In this document: positions 16,823 through 25,568 of the stretch, one piece after another | Numbering within the stretch: position 1 is the first letter of the stretch | Layout of the letters: each line of letters starts with the position of its first letter | From: Spirochaetaceae bacterium | GTDB lineage: Bacteria; Spirochaetota; Leptospiria; Leptospirales; Leptonemataceae | NCBI GenBank assembly: GCA_002730875.1 | Contig: PCBI01000019.1 | Location: 186,001-250,000 of the forward strand | DNA length: 64,000 nt | Reading direction: 5' to 3' | Program-made: the position numbers and the translations under genes | The notes under the pieces: generated by a model | The model's database searches: none | Seen by the model: the letters and a program-made list of their open reading frames with translations, nothing else | Told to the model about the DNA's origin: nothing

Positions 16823-16872
16823 ATTTCGCTACTGGACCATTGGCCTGATTCTGTTTTTCTGGTTCGGCCGGC

Positions 16873-17463
16873 TTACTGCGGCTCCGCGGGCGCCAGGTAA
16901 CCGGGTAGCGCTGTTAGCACCTGCTCGCGCAGACCTGGAGGAACTGGTTTGAGTCCGTAGGCCTGCAGCTTATCCTGAAAATCGTCCTGCCAGAGTGTGC
17001 GCAAATATTGCAGAGTTAGCTGCCGAGCTTCGTCGCCTGCCAGGGCTGCCGGGTTGAAGTACGCTCGGAAAGCCCGGGTTTCGTTCGAGTCTTCGACGGT
17101 CGTCGAATCGTACAGAAGCTGAGCCGACTTTAGGCCTTTCAGTTCTTCCCTGTCCTGCACCGAGGACTCCTCAAAGATGGAAAAGGCGCATCGGCCGGCG
17201 GAAACCGCCAGCACAGCATCCCGGTCTTCGCGCACCTCTACGGGAGGGAGTCTCCGTAGTTGTCGTCTTTGATCCTCAGCCAGGAAGGCCTCATCGGGCA
17301 TTTTTCCCAGATAAAGCGAAGTACCGTAGCTCAAAGCTCCTTCCAGGCGAGCGGGTATGATTCCACAAAAGCCCTGGTTGGCCGGCTCCACCGAGCAAGC
17401 TGCGAGCAGGAATGAGGCGCTCGGAATCATCGCAATCAGGATGGCCTGCCTGGTAGCCCCCAT
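16873..17463 (-). CDS. Lipoprotein with weak resemblance to the C-terminal half of PstS
   Basis: The start at 17463 gives a 196-residue protein whose signal ends LLAAC; the frame stays open for 49 codons upstream, but these add nothing signal-like. The mature part has VLAVSAGRCAFSIFEE and then a segment ending in an Ala/Leu-rich stretch and LPGYL, which follows the same order as the late part of periplasmic phosphate-binding proteins. The phosphate-binding loops of the N-terminal lobe are missing. It lies downstream of phoB-phoR in the same direction (242-base gap) and converges with pstB. It could be a phosphate-sensing accessory or a decayed PstS paralogue; both are inference. Confidence 0.6.
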   Translation of the reverse strand: MGATRQAILIAMIPSASFLLAACSVEPANQGFCGIIPARLEGALSYGTSLYLGKMPDEAFLAEDQRRQLRRLPPVEVREDRDAVLAVSAGRCAFSIFEESSVQDREELKGLKSAQLLYDSTTVEDSNETRAFRAYFNPAALAGDEARQLTLQYLRTLWQDDFQDKLQAYGLKPVPPGLREQVLTALPGYLAPAEPQ

Positions 17464-17704
17464 GATATTCCGCAGGAAAATCCGAGTCGGAACCCCCGGG
17501 AAGCGCCCTTGCTTCGTGTATTCGACTGCAGTGTCAGGGTTTGTAGAACCGTTAGCGGTAAGGCTATTGCTCATTCTTGCTCGTTCGTAGAACATGATCC
17601 AGATCTGCATGCCCCGGGGATTCTGGCTATGTAAATCCCGGGACGCCTACGCCGATTACGTGAATGCTCAGACTACCGCGCCGACGGAGTAAATCCTCGG
17701 GCGA

Positions 17705-19099
17705 TCATGCCGATGTGGATGCCAGGTTGCGGACTCTTATGGGAAGGCGGATTCTAAAGGCGGCGCCGCCGGCGGGGCGGTTCTCGGCCCAGGCCTTCCC
17801 GCCATGGATCCGCGTAATCTGCCGTACAATGGAAAGACCCAGCCCGGTACCGCCTTCGCTGCGGGAGCGATTCCGATCCGCGCGAAAGAATCGCTCAAAG
17901 ACCTTTTCTACCAGATCTGGCGGGATTCCGGGGCCCCGGTCTGCCACGGTAAGAAGAACATGGTTTTCGCTCTCCGGCTCGCCCCATACTTCGATGGCCG
18001 TACCTTCCGGGCTGTGTCGGCTGGCATTGGCGATGAGGTTTACGAAGAGATGCTCCAGCAAAAGCGGATCGGCGAACACCGTGCAGTCCTCCAGGGTGAG
18101 CTTGATTTCCAGGGTCTGAGATTTTCGCTCTAGATTGCCCATGACCAGGGGCCGAAGCTGTTCCAGGTAATCCGAAAGCTTCATGGTTACCGGTTGAAAC
18201 GGAAAAGCCCGGCTTTCTATCGAAGAGATGATAACCATGTCCTCAATGATTCGTTCCATGCGCTCGGTATTTCTCAGGATGGCCTGCAAAAACCTGCTTT
18301 CCTGTTCCTGGCTGGCCCGATGGCTCAGAGTTTCCGCGTAGCCGCGAATACTTGTGATAGGGGTTTTGAGCTCATGGGAGGCATTCTGGAGGAAGTCTTC
18401 CCGTAGTCGCATAGTATTGGTTTCGCTGGTGATGTCATGGACCAGAACCAGATACATTACCGGTTCGTTTTCCATCTCCACCGGTTGAAAGGCCAGTCGA
18501 TAATGCTTTCGCTGGGCCTGAAAGTCCGCTGGCTCCGGAATGGTCCTGGCGCTGCCGGAAATAATGCTGTGGATCTGCTCCAGGAGGAAGTGATTCTTAA
18601 TTACTTTGAAGTAGGGCTTTCCTTTTGCATCCGGCTCCATCAATTGTTCGGACAGGTTGTGGTTCTGAAACACGACAGTGCCTTTCCGATTGATGCAGAT
18701 CACGCCTTCCTGCAATCCGTTGAGAAGGGTCTGCAGAAGCTCCTTTTCCAGATTTAGATCGCCGATGTAGCTCTTTAGTCGGCCCAGATGATCTTCAGAC
18801 TTCTGGCGGATGGCTTCGATTTCCGGAATTCGCGATCTAACGTATTGTCCCAGGCCGTTTTCCGGGAACCGCTGCAATTTCTCTAGAAGGAAGCGCAAGG
18901 GATCAATGATCTGTCGCGTGATCTGATAGGCCAGATATGCGCTAACGCCGAGAACTACAGCGCCGGTGATGGCATAGATCTCCAGAAACTCCAGAGCCTG
19001 CCAGTGACCCGGCTTGACCATGGAGTAATAAAACACCGCGCCTACTACCAGATAGACGAATACCGGAAGCAGTACTATTCGAACAAATATGCTTTTCAT
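17705..19099 (-). CDS. phoR: Phosphate-regulon sensor histidine kinase PhoR
   Basis: A 464-residue membrane kinase: two N-terminal helices (about 5-25 and 40-65) with almost no periplasmic loop, a HAMP-like linker, a PAS domain (from about residue 115, with EGVICINRKGTVVFQN), then HisKA with NASHELKTPITSIRG (phosphorylated His) and the HATPase domain with NLIANASRHS, DRGPGIP and GTGLGLSIV. The absence of a periplasmic sensor domain is typical of PhoR, which is thought to read phosphate status through PhoU and PstB. It follows phoB by 21 bases and lies next to pstSCAB. Confidence 0.93.
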   Translation of the reverse strand: MKSIFVRIVLLPVFVYLVVGAVFYYSMVKPGHWQALEFLEIYAITGAVVLGVSAYLAYQITRQIIDPLRFLLEKLQRFPENGLGQYVRSRIPEIEAIRQKSEDHLGRLKSYIGDLNLEKELLQTLLNGLQEGVICINRKGTVVFQNHNLSEQLMEPDAKGKPYFKVIKNHFLLEQIHSIISGSARTIPEPADFQAQRKHYRLAFQPVEMENEPVMYLVLVHDITSETNTMRLREDFLQNASHELKTPITSIRGYAETLSHRASQEQESRFLQAILRNTERMERIIEDMVIISSIESRAFPFQPVTMKLSDYLEQLRPLVMGNLERKSQTLEIKLTLEDCTVFADPLLLEHLFVNLIANASRHSPEGTAIEVWGEPESENHVLLTVADRGPGIPPDLVEKVFERFFRADRNRSRSEGGTGLGLSIVRQITRIHGGKAWAENRPAGGAAFRIRLPIRVRNLASTSA

Positions 19100-19120
19100 T
19101 TGGCCGAGGCCATGTAGCGA

Positions 19121-19873
19121 TCAATTGTCGCCGCGAAAACGATAGCCTACACCTCTTACAGTTTCCAGCCTTTGTTTCTCAGTAAGCAGCTTTTCTCGCA
19201 ATCGTTTTATATTCACATCCACGGCACGGTCCGATACATACACGTCTCGTCCCCAGACCCGGTCCAGAAGTCGGTCTCTGGAAAAGGCAATGTCCGGGTT
19301 CTCCATGAAGAGCTTTAGAAGCTTGTATTCGATTAGAGTCAGATCAACAGATTGTCCGCCGATGGTTACGCGGTGGGCTGCCGTGTTCATCTGAATCTCC
19401 CCGATTACCATATTGCCGCCCTGGGAATCGTCGCTTCCAGGACCTCGTCGGCGGAGAACCACTTTTAGCCGGGCGGTGAGTTCTCGGGGACTGAACGGTT
19501 TGCGTATGTAATCGTCCGCTCCCATTTCCAACCCCAGAACGGCATCGGTTTCCCCGGCACGGGCGGTTACCATCAGTATGGGTACATCGTAGCGGCTTTT
19601 GATTTTCTTACAGAGTTCCATGCCGCTAATTCCGGGTATCATCAGATCCAGGATTATTGCATCCGGCAGATTTCTTTCTACCTTGTTTAGCGCATCCATA
19701 CCGTTGTTGGATACGCTGACCACGTAACCTTCTTCTTCCAGATTGAACCGGATCAGATCACAAATATCTTCTTCATCGTCTACGACCAGAATTCTCAGGC
19801 CCTTTACATCATTGTCTTTCATTTCGGGTGTCCGGTTTGCGGGTCCGGGCTGTCGAGCCGGTGCTTGCTCCAT
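19121..19873 (-). CDS. phoB: OmpR-family response regulator PhoB
   Basis: A two-domain regulator: receiver with acidic pocket VDDEED, phospho-acceptor Asp76 in IILDLMIPG, switch Thr in VTARAG and Lys in IRKPFSPREL, then an OmpR-type winged helix (SDRAVDVNIKRLREKL and RGVGYRF). Next to phoR and pstSCAB it is very probably the phosphate regulator that binds the candidate Pho box upstream of pstS. The start is uncertain: an ATG 17 codons later (19822) would remove a disordered leader, and neither has a strong ribosome binding site. Confidence 0.92.
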   Translation of the reverse strand: MEQAPARQPGPANRTPEMKDNDVKGLRILVVDDEEDICDLIRFNLEEEGYVVSVSNNGMDALNKVERNLPDAIILDLMIPGISGMELCKKIKSRYDVPILMVTARAGETDAVLGLEMGADDYIRKPFSPRELTARLKVVLRRRGPGSDDSQGGNMVIGEIQMNTAAHRVTIGGQSVDLTLIEYKLLKLFMENPDIAFSRDRLLDRVWGRDVYVSDRAVDVNIKRLREKLLTEKQRLETVRGVGYRFRGDN

Positions 19874-19961
19874 AGATAGGAAGAAACCCCGGAAATGTTA
19901 CAATTGTGAGACGAACCGATGAAATATGAAACCTTAAAAAGTCGGTTGGCTGGGAAAGAAA

Positions 19962-20035
19962 TGGAGCGGGTGAGGGGACTCGAACCCCCTCTAAGAGCTT
20001 GGAAGGCTATTGTGCTACCGTTACACCACACCCGC
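19962..20035 (-). tRNA. tRNA-Gly (anticodon TCC), CCA encoded
   Basis: On the minus strand the 7-bp acceptor GCGGGTG/CACCCGC closes a cloverleaf with D-arm GTGTAACGGTAGCAC, anticodon loop CTTCCAA (TCC) and T-arm GAGGGGGTTCGAGTCCCCTC. The discriminator is T, followed by CCA in the DNA. It lies between phoB and the oppositely oriented ABM-DinB gene. No integrase or repeated tRNA end is nearby, so it does not look like an attachment site in use. Confidence 0.95.
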
Positions 20036-20182
20036 GCGCTGAGTATCCAATGGTCTTTTCCGGCCTTCAGAGTCAAGTTCTTTCCAGATTGCGGGCTCGG
20101 AGAGGCTGGTAGATCCGCTCAGTTGCGGGTTCTGCGCGCGGAAAATGGATTGGAGAGGCGCTGCCCGAGTCGAAATTCGGGT

Positions 20183-21076
20183 ATGCATCCAGAGGAATTT
20201 CCGCTGCCTTCCTTGCTGAGTAAGTACGGACAGGCCACCGCCGTCATCTTTCCGAATCAGCGTAGCGCTGCCGATCCAGCAGGATACGGCAAAACCGCCG
20301 AGCGAATGCTGGAGCTGGCCGCAGCGCAACCGGGGTATCTCGGCGTAGAAAGCGTAAGAGATGAGCAGGGTCGCGGAATTACCATCTCCTACTGGAAGGA
20401 TCGAGCCAGCGCTCTTGCATGGAAGTCCCAGGCCGAACATGCACGCGCGCAGAAGCGGGGCAGGGACCATTGGTACAACGGGTATGTGGTTCGCATCGCT
20501 ACGTTAACCAGCGAATACGGGCTGTCCGGCCATGAGAATTTTGAAAGCTCGGATTCCGGCGGTCCGCGGCTATGGGCGCGCTACAATGCATGGGCCAACC
20601 ATCGTCTATTGAAATCTACCGCCGCTTTGCACGAAAACCATTACGACGTTGAGATTGGCCGAAAAACCGTGCGCGGCCTGTGGAATCATATGATTGCAAC
20701 CGATCTGATGTGGCTGAGAAGATTTCGTCAGGCCATTGCCGAGTCCAGCTCCTTATCTGTGGAATCGGGCGAAGTCAACGAAGAAGACGAAACCATCAAA
20801 GAGACGGAGCCCCATCAAAGCCTGGAAGAGATGGAGCGAGCCCGTCGAAGTCTGGATCAGGAAATCATAGAGTTTTTTGATTCTGGCATGGCGGATCGAA
20901 TCCCTGGTCCCTTGAGTTACGTAAGCTCCCTGGATGGTAAGAGCCGGGCCAAAGACGTTCGCACGCTACTGTTTCATTTCTTCAATCATCAGACGTTTCA
21001 TCGGGGGCAATTGACAGTGGTCCTGCGTCAACTGGGTGTTGCCTCAGAAATGACCGACATTGTATGGATGGAATAG
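20183..21076 (+). CDS. ABM-domain/DinB-domain fusion protein
   Basis: A 297-residue protein. The first about 100 residues resemble an antibiotic-biosynthesis-monooxygenase (ABM, dimeric alpha-beta barrel) domain: AVIFPNQR, then MLELAAAQPGYLGVESV and ITISYWKD. The rest is a DinB/DUF664-like four-helix bundle beginning RLWARYNAWANHRLL, with metal-binding histidines in LWNHMIATDLMW and HFFNHQTFHRGQ. DinB proteins include thiol transferases and metal enzymes; ABM proteins act on small aromatics or haem. I have not seen this pair fused before, so the activity is unknown. The reading frame is open upstream through the antisense of tRNA-Gly; the ATG at 20183 was chosen because the ABM domain begins just after it. 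Confidence 0.78.
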   Translation: MHPEEFPLPSLLSKYGQATAVIFPNQRSAADPAGYGKTAERMLELAAAQPGYLGVESVRDEQGRGITISYWKDRASALAWKSQAEHARAQKRGRDHWYNGYVVRIATLTSEYGLSGHENFESSDSGGPRLWARYNAWANHRLLKSTAALHENHYDVEIGRKTVRGLWNHMIATDLMWLRRFRQAIAESSSLSVESGEVNEEDETIKETEPHQSLEEMERARRSLDQEIIEFFDSGMADRIPGPLSYVSSLDGKSRAKDVRTLLFHFFNHQTFHRGQLTVVLRQLGVASEMTDIVWME

Positions 21077-21209
21077 ACCCGGGCGTATAGTCTGGCTGAC
21101 TTAATTCAAGGCCCGGGAAACATATCGCTCAAGACGCTTGCTGGCAGGAGCCGCCGATAAGAGCCGATCCTTCAATAGGCTGCTTCTGTCGTTTCCGGTG
21201 GTGGCGTCC

Positions 21210-21929
21210 TTAATCGCCGGCAAGGTCTGCGGGCTTGTCGTAATTGATTTCGAAAATATCAATCTTGGAGTCCGCAACCATTTCCACAAGCTGTTTGGAT
21301 AGACCGATATGGTATTCCTCCATAGAAGCCATGGAATTCTTCACATAGGCGGCCATAGATTCATTGGATATAGAAACGGGCAGGATCTTGTCCGTCTGTC
21401 GATTATAGACCAGGGCCTCGTAGGTGCCTACCATGGTGCCTCGGTACTCCAGTTTTAGAAACTTACCGTAGATGGATTTGTTTCCCTGAGTGCCGGACTG
21501 ACCCACCCGCATTCTGCGAGGGAAGTTCTCCGGCTGTTTGGCAAGGAGCGGTCGCGCTCCCAGAATTTCCATGGAAGTCTTGAGATCCACTGGTTCGATG
21601 CGATGGATCTTATAATCTATGACCATTACTCTGTTCATGTTTTCGATCATGAACTGGTACACCGCTTTGTTGCTGTCGTCGATGCTAAACTTTACGACTT
21701 TCTTCTGCGGGGTATAACAGGTGCCATCATCCACATCGCACTTCTCGGATTTATCGAATGTGGCTATTTCGTATTCCCCTTCAAATGAGTCGAAGAAGAT
21801 CCCCTGGCTTTCCATCTTGATTACTTTTACAATGGCTCGGCCCTCGGCATAGGTGCCCAGAGCCAGAACAGGCTGGGCGGCCAGAAAAACTGAAAAAAGG
21901 GCCAGAATGGATGCAAATCTTAGTTTCAT
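21210..21929 (-). CDS. Secreted protein of unknown function
   Basis: A 239-residue protein with a clear signal peptide (residues 1-23, ending VLALG) and no lipobox. The mature part is mixed charged, beginning with YAEGRAIVKVIKMESQGIFFDSFEG, with a Cys pair (KCDVDDGTC) and a late EINYDKPAD segment. I recognise no family with certainty; it resembles conserved leptospiral hypotheticals. It is divergent from pgi across about 85 bases. Likely periplasmic. Confidence 0.65.
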   Translation of the reverse strand: MKLRFASILALFSVFLAAQPVLALGTYAEGRAIVKVIKMESQGIFFDSFEGEYEIATFDKSEKCDVDDGTCYTPQKKVVKFSIDDSNKAVYQFMIENMNRVMVIDYKIHRIEPVDLKTSMEILGARPLLAKQPENFPRRMRVGQSGTQGNKSIYGKFLKLEYRGTMVGTYEALVYNRQTDKILPVSISNESMAAYVKNSMASMEEYHIGLSKQLVEMVADSKIDIFEINYDKPADLAGD

Positions 21930-22014
21930 GATGTACCTTCAGAGGAACGGTTGACGTCTCCTCACTATTTTCGAACAGAATACGAAAAACATCAACCTAT
22001 TCCCGGAGTTCCCC

Positions 22015-23274
22015 ATGCAAATCGATCTGCAATTCAGCACTATTTCCCAGGCCGCCATTCAAAAAAGTCAGGAGTCCCGTAAGATCCTGGAGAGCCGCTC
22101 CGGCTCCGGCAACGATTTTCTGGGCTGGTTGCAGTTGCCGGAGGAGCAGTCCGGCCATGTTCAGAAGTACCTCGAGATTGCTGCCGATTTACAGAAGCTG
22201 GAAGCAGTGGTGATGGTGGGTATTGGCGGCTCATATCTGGGCTTCAAATGTTTGTACGAGGCACTGCGACCGGCGGTGGGTCCCGTCCACGGTCCGGAAA
22301 TCCTGTTTGCGGGCCACAGCCTGGATGGTCATTACCATCAGCAGTTGCTGGAGTATCTGGAGCAGAAGGATTTTGGCGTGGTTGTAATCTCGAAGAGCGG
22401 GACCACCACGGAGCCCGCTATCGCGTTCAGATTGCTCTGGGGGCTGCTGCAAAAAAAGCACGGAGCCGCCGAAGCTTCCAGGCGAGTATGCGCCATCACC
22501 GACGAAAAGAAAGGAACGCTGCGCCAATCCGCGGACTCCCTGGGATTTCACTCGGCTGTGATTGCCGACGATGTGGGCGGCCGCTTCAGCGTGCTTTCGC
22601 CGGTGGGCCTGATTCCCGCAGCTATCGCCGGCGTCGATATCTATTCGCTTCTGCAGGGTTCTATGGAAATGTGCGATCGTCTTCGAAATGACCAGAGCCC
22701 GGAAAACCCGGCCGTGCAATATTCGGCCTATCGCAACGGGCTTTACGAAGAGGGAAAAAAGATCGAGATCCTGGTCTATTATCAGCATTCCCTGCAGTAT
22801 CTGGCCGAATGGTGGAAGCAACTCTTCGGTGAATCGGAAGGCAAAAACGGATTGGGAGTCTTTCCTGCCTCGGCCGGCTTCACTACCGATTTACACTCCC
22901 TGGGACAATGGATTCAGCAATCAGAAAGGACCATCTTCCAGACCATTCTGGATGTCGAAGAGGCTCGCTCGCCGGTGCTGGCGAAGCAAGAAAATGATGG
23001 CGACGGGTTGAACTATCTGGCCGGCAAGAGCGTGCACGATGTAAACCGGGTGGCCCTTCAGGCCACGCGAAAAGCCCATGGCGAAGGCGGTGTGCCGTCG
23101 CTCAGGATTAGCGTTCCTCGCGTAGACGAATTCCATCTGGGCCAGATTTTCTATTTCTTCGAATATGCCTGTGGCGTGTCCGCTTATGCCCTGGGGGTGA
23201 ATCCGTTTGATCAGCCCGGGGTCGAGGATTACAAAAACTCCATGTTCAAGATGCTGGGCAAGCCTGGCTATTGA
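22015..23274 (+). CDS. pgi: Glucose-6-phosphate isomerase
   Basis: Interconverts glucose-6-phosphate and fructose-6-phosphate in the cytoplasm. The 419-residue length fits the shorter bacterial PGI group. Signature segments are GIGGSYLGF (near residue 70), VISKSGTTTEPAIAFRLLW, GGRFSVLSPVGLIPA (catalytic Arg and sugar binding), and the active-site Glu region ASAGFTTDLHSLGQWIQ. The C-terminal EFHLGQIFYFFE and the Lys of VEDYKNSMF complete the active site. Its end overlaps the 3' end of the convergent apyrase-like gene by seven bases. Confidence 0.95.
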   Translation: MQIDLQFSTISQAAIQKSQESRKILESRSGSGNDFLGWLQLPEEQSGHVQKYLEIAADLQKLEAVVMVGIGGSYLGFKCLYEALRPAVGPVHGPEILFAGHSLDGHYHQQLLEYLEQKDFGVVVISKSGTTTEPAIAFRLLWGLLQKKHGAAEASRRVCAITDEKKGTLRQSADSLGFHSAVIADDVGGRFSVLSPVGLIPAAIAGVDIYSLLQGSMEMCDRLRNDQSPENPAVQYSAYRNGLYEEGKKIEILVYYQHSLQYLAEWWKQLFGESEGKNGLGVFPASAGFTTDLHSLGQWIQQSERTIFQTILDVEEARSPVLAKQENDGDGLNYLAGKSVHDVNRVALQATRKAHGEGGVPSLRISVPRVDEFHLGQIFYFFEYACGVSAYALGVNPFDQPGVEDYKNSMFKMLGKPGY

Positions 23275-24302
23275 GTCGCCGATCCGTTGCCTTCGGCGGA
23301 AAACCGGCATCCTTCGAAATACTGCGAAATGGCCGCTCCGGGCGGCCAGCTACCTTCACCCTGCAGTAGAGTTCCAATCTTCAGTTCGCTGGCCAGAACA
23401 TATTGATAGGAATGCAAATAGCAACTGGCCGGAGCGAATTTCTCCGGCACTCCGGCTTTCACAATTTCATCCAGCGAAGAGTTACAGATTCGTTTACCCT
23501 GATTTTGCAGTTCATCCAGGGAAAGGGATTCTTTACCGGCAACTGTGAATATGGACTGCCAGGATGATCCCAGAGCATACACCGATGCCAGGTCCTGGTC
23601 CTTGAAGAAGGCTGCATGCCACCGGTTGGAGCGAAAGATCTGCCGTAGTCCTTTCGAACACGCTTCAAATCTTTCGCTGGAAGCGTCCGCTTCTTCCGTG
23701 CATTCCCGGGGTAAGTCCGGGCTATTGCGGATTTCATTCAATCCGGCCGGAGCGCTTCTGGCGGTTAGACCGCTACCTGCCAGCTGTACAGTGGCCCCTC
23801 CGGTTTCCAGAATAATGTGATCGGTCTTTCCGTCACGAAAGGCAATCATGGCAATGTAGGCCAGGTTCGCTTCCTGCTGACCGGTGATTACCCTGGATTC
23901 TGAATTGGGGATTCGCTTTTTCAGTTCATCGGCTATAAGTTCCAATTGTTTCGTCCGGCGGCTTTCGGATAATCGGCGAAACCCGCCGGTACCCAGAAGC
24001 ACCGCTTTCTCTATCTCCATTCCTTCTAATTCCTGAACCCCTTGATCCAATACTTTTTGAATCTCCGCTCCGTTCAGGTCCGCCAGGCCGGATCTGGCAG
24101 TGATGCGAAGGCAGGCCTGTGCGGGATCTACATGAGCACAGTAGTTGTCCACGCGATAAGGACAGAAGCGGGTACCGGAAGATCCGGCATCAATCACCAG
24201 ATGAATGCGGGAAGGTCGCTCGGCCAGAAACGGAATCTGACAACCTGTAATCCAGACAATAGTCGATATTAGAAACGCAAAGAGGACTGTCCTTGATGGC
24301 AT
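23268..24302 (-). CDS. GDA1/CD39 apyrase-like lipoprotein (putative ecto-nucleoside phosphatase)
   Basis: The start at 24302 gives a lipoprotein with a signal ending WITGC (Cys21). The apyrase-conserved regions of the GDA1/CD39 superfamily are in order: DAGSSGTR (38-45, phosphate-binding loop), GTGGFR, ITGQQEANLAYIAM (catalytic Glu) and LETGGATVQLAG. This is the fold of eukaryotic ecto-nucleotidases, and bacterial relatives occur. The lipid anchor would place it in the periplasm or on the surface, where it could remove phosphates from nucleotides. An alternative is a Ppx/GppA-type polyphosphatase, but the DAGSSGTR motif fits apyrases better. An ATG 17 codons upstream is possible but lacks signal character. 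Confidence 0.82.
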   Translation of the reverse strand: MPSRTVLFAFLISTIVWITGCQIPFLAERPSRIHLVIDAGSSGTRFCPYRVDNYCAHVDPAQACLRITARSGLADLNGAEIQKVLDQGVQELEGMEIEKAVLLGTGGFRRLSESRRTKQLELIADELKKRIPNSESRVITGQQEANLAYIAMIAFRDGKTDHIILETGGATVQLAGSGLTARSAPAGLNEIRNSPDLPRECTEEADASSERFEACSKGLRQIFRSNRWHAAFFKDQDLASVYALGSSWQSIFTVAGKESLSLDELQNQGKRICNSSLDEIVKAGVPEKFAPASCYLHSYQYVLASELKIGTLLQGEGSWPPGAAISQYFEGCRFSAEGNGSATQ

Positions 24303-24382
24303 ATCCGATTTGTCCCAACGTTCTTGTACGGGTCGACATTTTTTTTCGTGCATTCCTTCACTCAGTGCTCCACTGTGGATGA

Positions 24383-25474
24383 ATGCGGCGAATTTTGGCT
24401 CTGGCGGCCATCTTGCTACTCTGTCTGTTGTTTCTGGGAATTCTGGGGCGAAACCTGGACTATCTGCAGCATCCGGACCGGGTTGTGTGGATGCTACGAA
24501 CGGAGGCCCTGCGAGAACAATCCGGCATTCACACCCTGATCATGGGCGATAGTCAGGCAATGAGCGGCGTGCGACCGGATCTATTTGGCGAGGGGTTTGG
24601 TAAGGTATACAATATTGGATTGCCCAGCGCGCAGCCGGAGGCATTTCTATCTGTGCTTCCGTATTTGGAAGGCAATCGCGTAGATACGCTCATCGTAAAC
24701 ATTAGCCCTTATTCACTTTATGAAACCGAGGTATTCGAAGCGTTTCTAACCTACTATCGCACGGAATACATCGCTGTTGACTGGCCATCTCCGGTCGGTC
24801 GTCCTTATCTTTATGGCAACTCCGCCGGCGAGTTTGTGGGCACGCTGTTATCCGGACTGGGAATGTATCGTGTTAATTCGGCATATCGAAACCTTGCCAC
24901 CGATGATTCGCTTTCCCTGATGGTTCGTCCAGGTCCGTTTTTAGGTATAGGCTTTAGCGGTAAGCCCGCAAACCATGCCATTGTGGACTCGCCTGGATTG
25001 GCGCAAAAAGCGGATCAATTGCGAGCCACGAATCACAGAATCAAACAACTTCTTCAAGACCATGATGGGTTCTGGACCTGGCGAGACTATCGAAACCCTT
25101 CCCAGGAGGATTGTAGCGGAGAGAAGTTGAATCCGTTGCCGCCCTCCATTCGCTTCCGACCGCGACCGGACGCTACACAGGCCTGGATCGAATTTCTTAA
25201 CGGCGCGTCACCGTACGTTCGTCAGATTGTGCTGGTTTCCATTCCATTTTCAGATTCCTGGCACGACACCGTTGACAGAATACTGCCCTCCGCCAGGATA
25301 ACAACAGAGATCGAAGGTATACTTGCTTCATTAAACGCGCCGGAAAAAGTGCACTACATTGAGGCTCCGGATTTTTCGGACCAGGACTTTTTCGACTGGA
25401 ACCATCTGGACTACTGCGGAGCGGCCCGATACACCCGGTTTTTGTTGGAACAGATGCAAGGCCAAAAAAAATGA
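24383..25474 (+). CDS. SGNH-hydrolase-like membrane-anchored protein (DUF1574-like)
   Basis: A 363-residue protein with one N-terminal membrane helix (about 5-22) that faces outward. GDSQAMSG (Gly55-Asp-Ser57) is the GDS nucleophile block and DWNHLDYCG near the C-terminus (Asp338, His341) is the DxxH block of SGNH esterases. Leptospira species carry many proteins of this type (DUF1574), often near MBOAT acyltransferases and glycan genes. It may move or remove acyl groups on surface polymers, perhaps with the MBOAT protein at 5405-6937. The gene stands alone between an oppositely oriented lipoprotein gene and the rhodanese gene. Confidence 0.8.
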   Translation: MRRILALAAILLLCLLFLGILGRNLDYLQHPDRVVWMLRTEALREQSGIHTLIMGDSQAMSGVRPDLFGEGFGKVYNIGLPSAQPEAFLSVLPYLEGNRVDTLIVNISPYSLYETEVFEAFLTYYRTEYIAVDWPSPVGRPYLYGNSAGEFVGTLLSGLGMYRVNSAYRNLATDDSLSLMVRPGPFLGIGFSGKPANHAIVDSPGLAQKADQLRATNHRIKQLLQDHDGFWTWRDYRNPSQEDCSGEKLNPLPPSIRFRPRPDATQAWIEFLNGASPYVRQIVLVSIPFSDSWHDTVDRILPSARITTEIEGILASLNAPEKVHYIEAPDFSDQDFFDWNHLDYCGAARYTRFLLEQMQGQKK

Positions 25475-25568
25475 CTGTTTTCCGGTCGCGCCGCCCATTT
25501 CCTGGCCTTTCAGCCCTATGGGCGCCCGCCTGGAAAGGGCATCGCCGTAGAATAACGGGGGATTTGAG

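Noticed and set aside
19962..20035. tRNA-Gly as an integration site of a mobile element
   Set aside because: No integrase, no repeat of the tRNA end and no change in composition on either side.
19919..20182. Long N-terminal extension of the ABM-DinB gene
   Set aside because: This part of the open frame is the antisense of tRNA-Gly and has no domain character; the gene was started at 20183.
22231..22821. Open frame of 196 codons antisense to pgi
   Set aside because: It mirrors a highly conserved enzyme and has no ribosome binding site or recognisable family.
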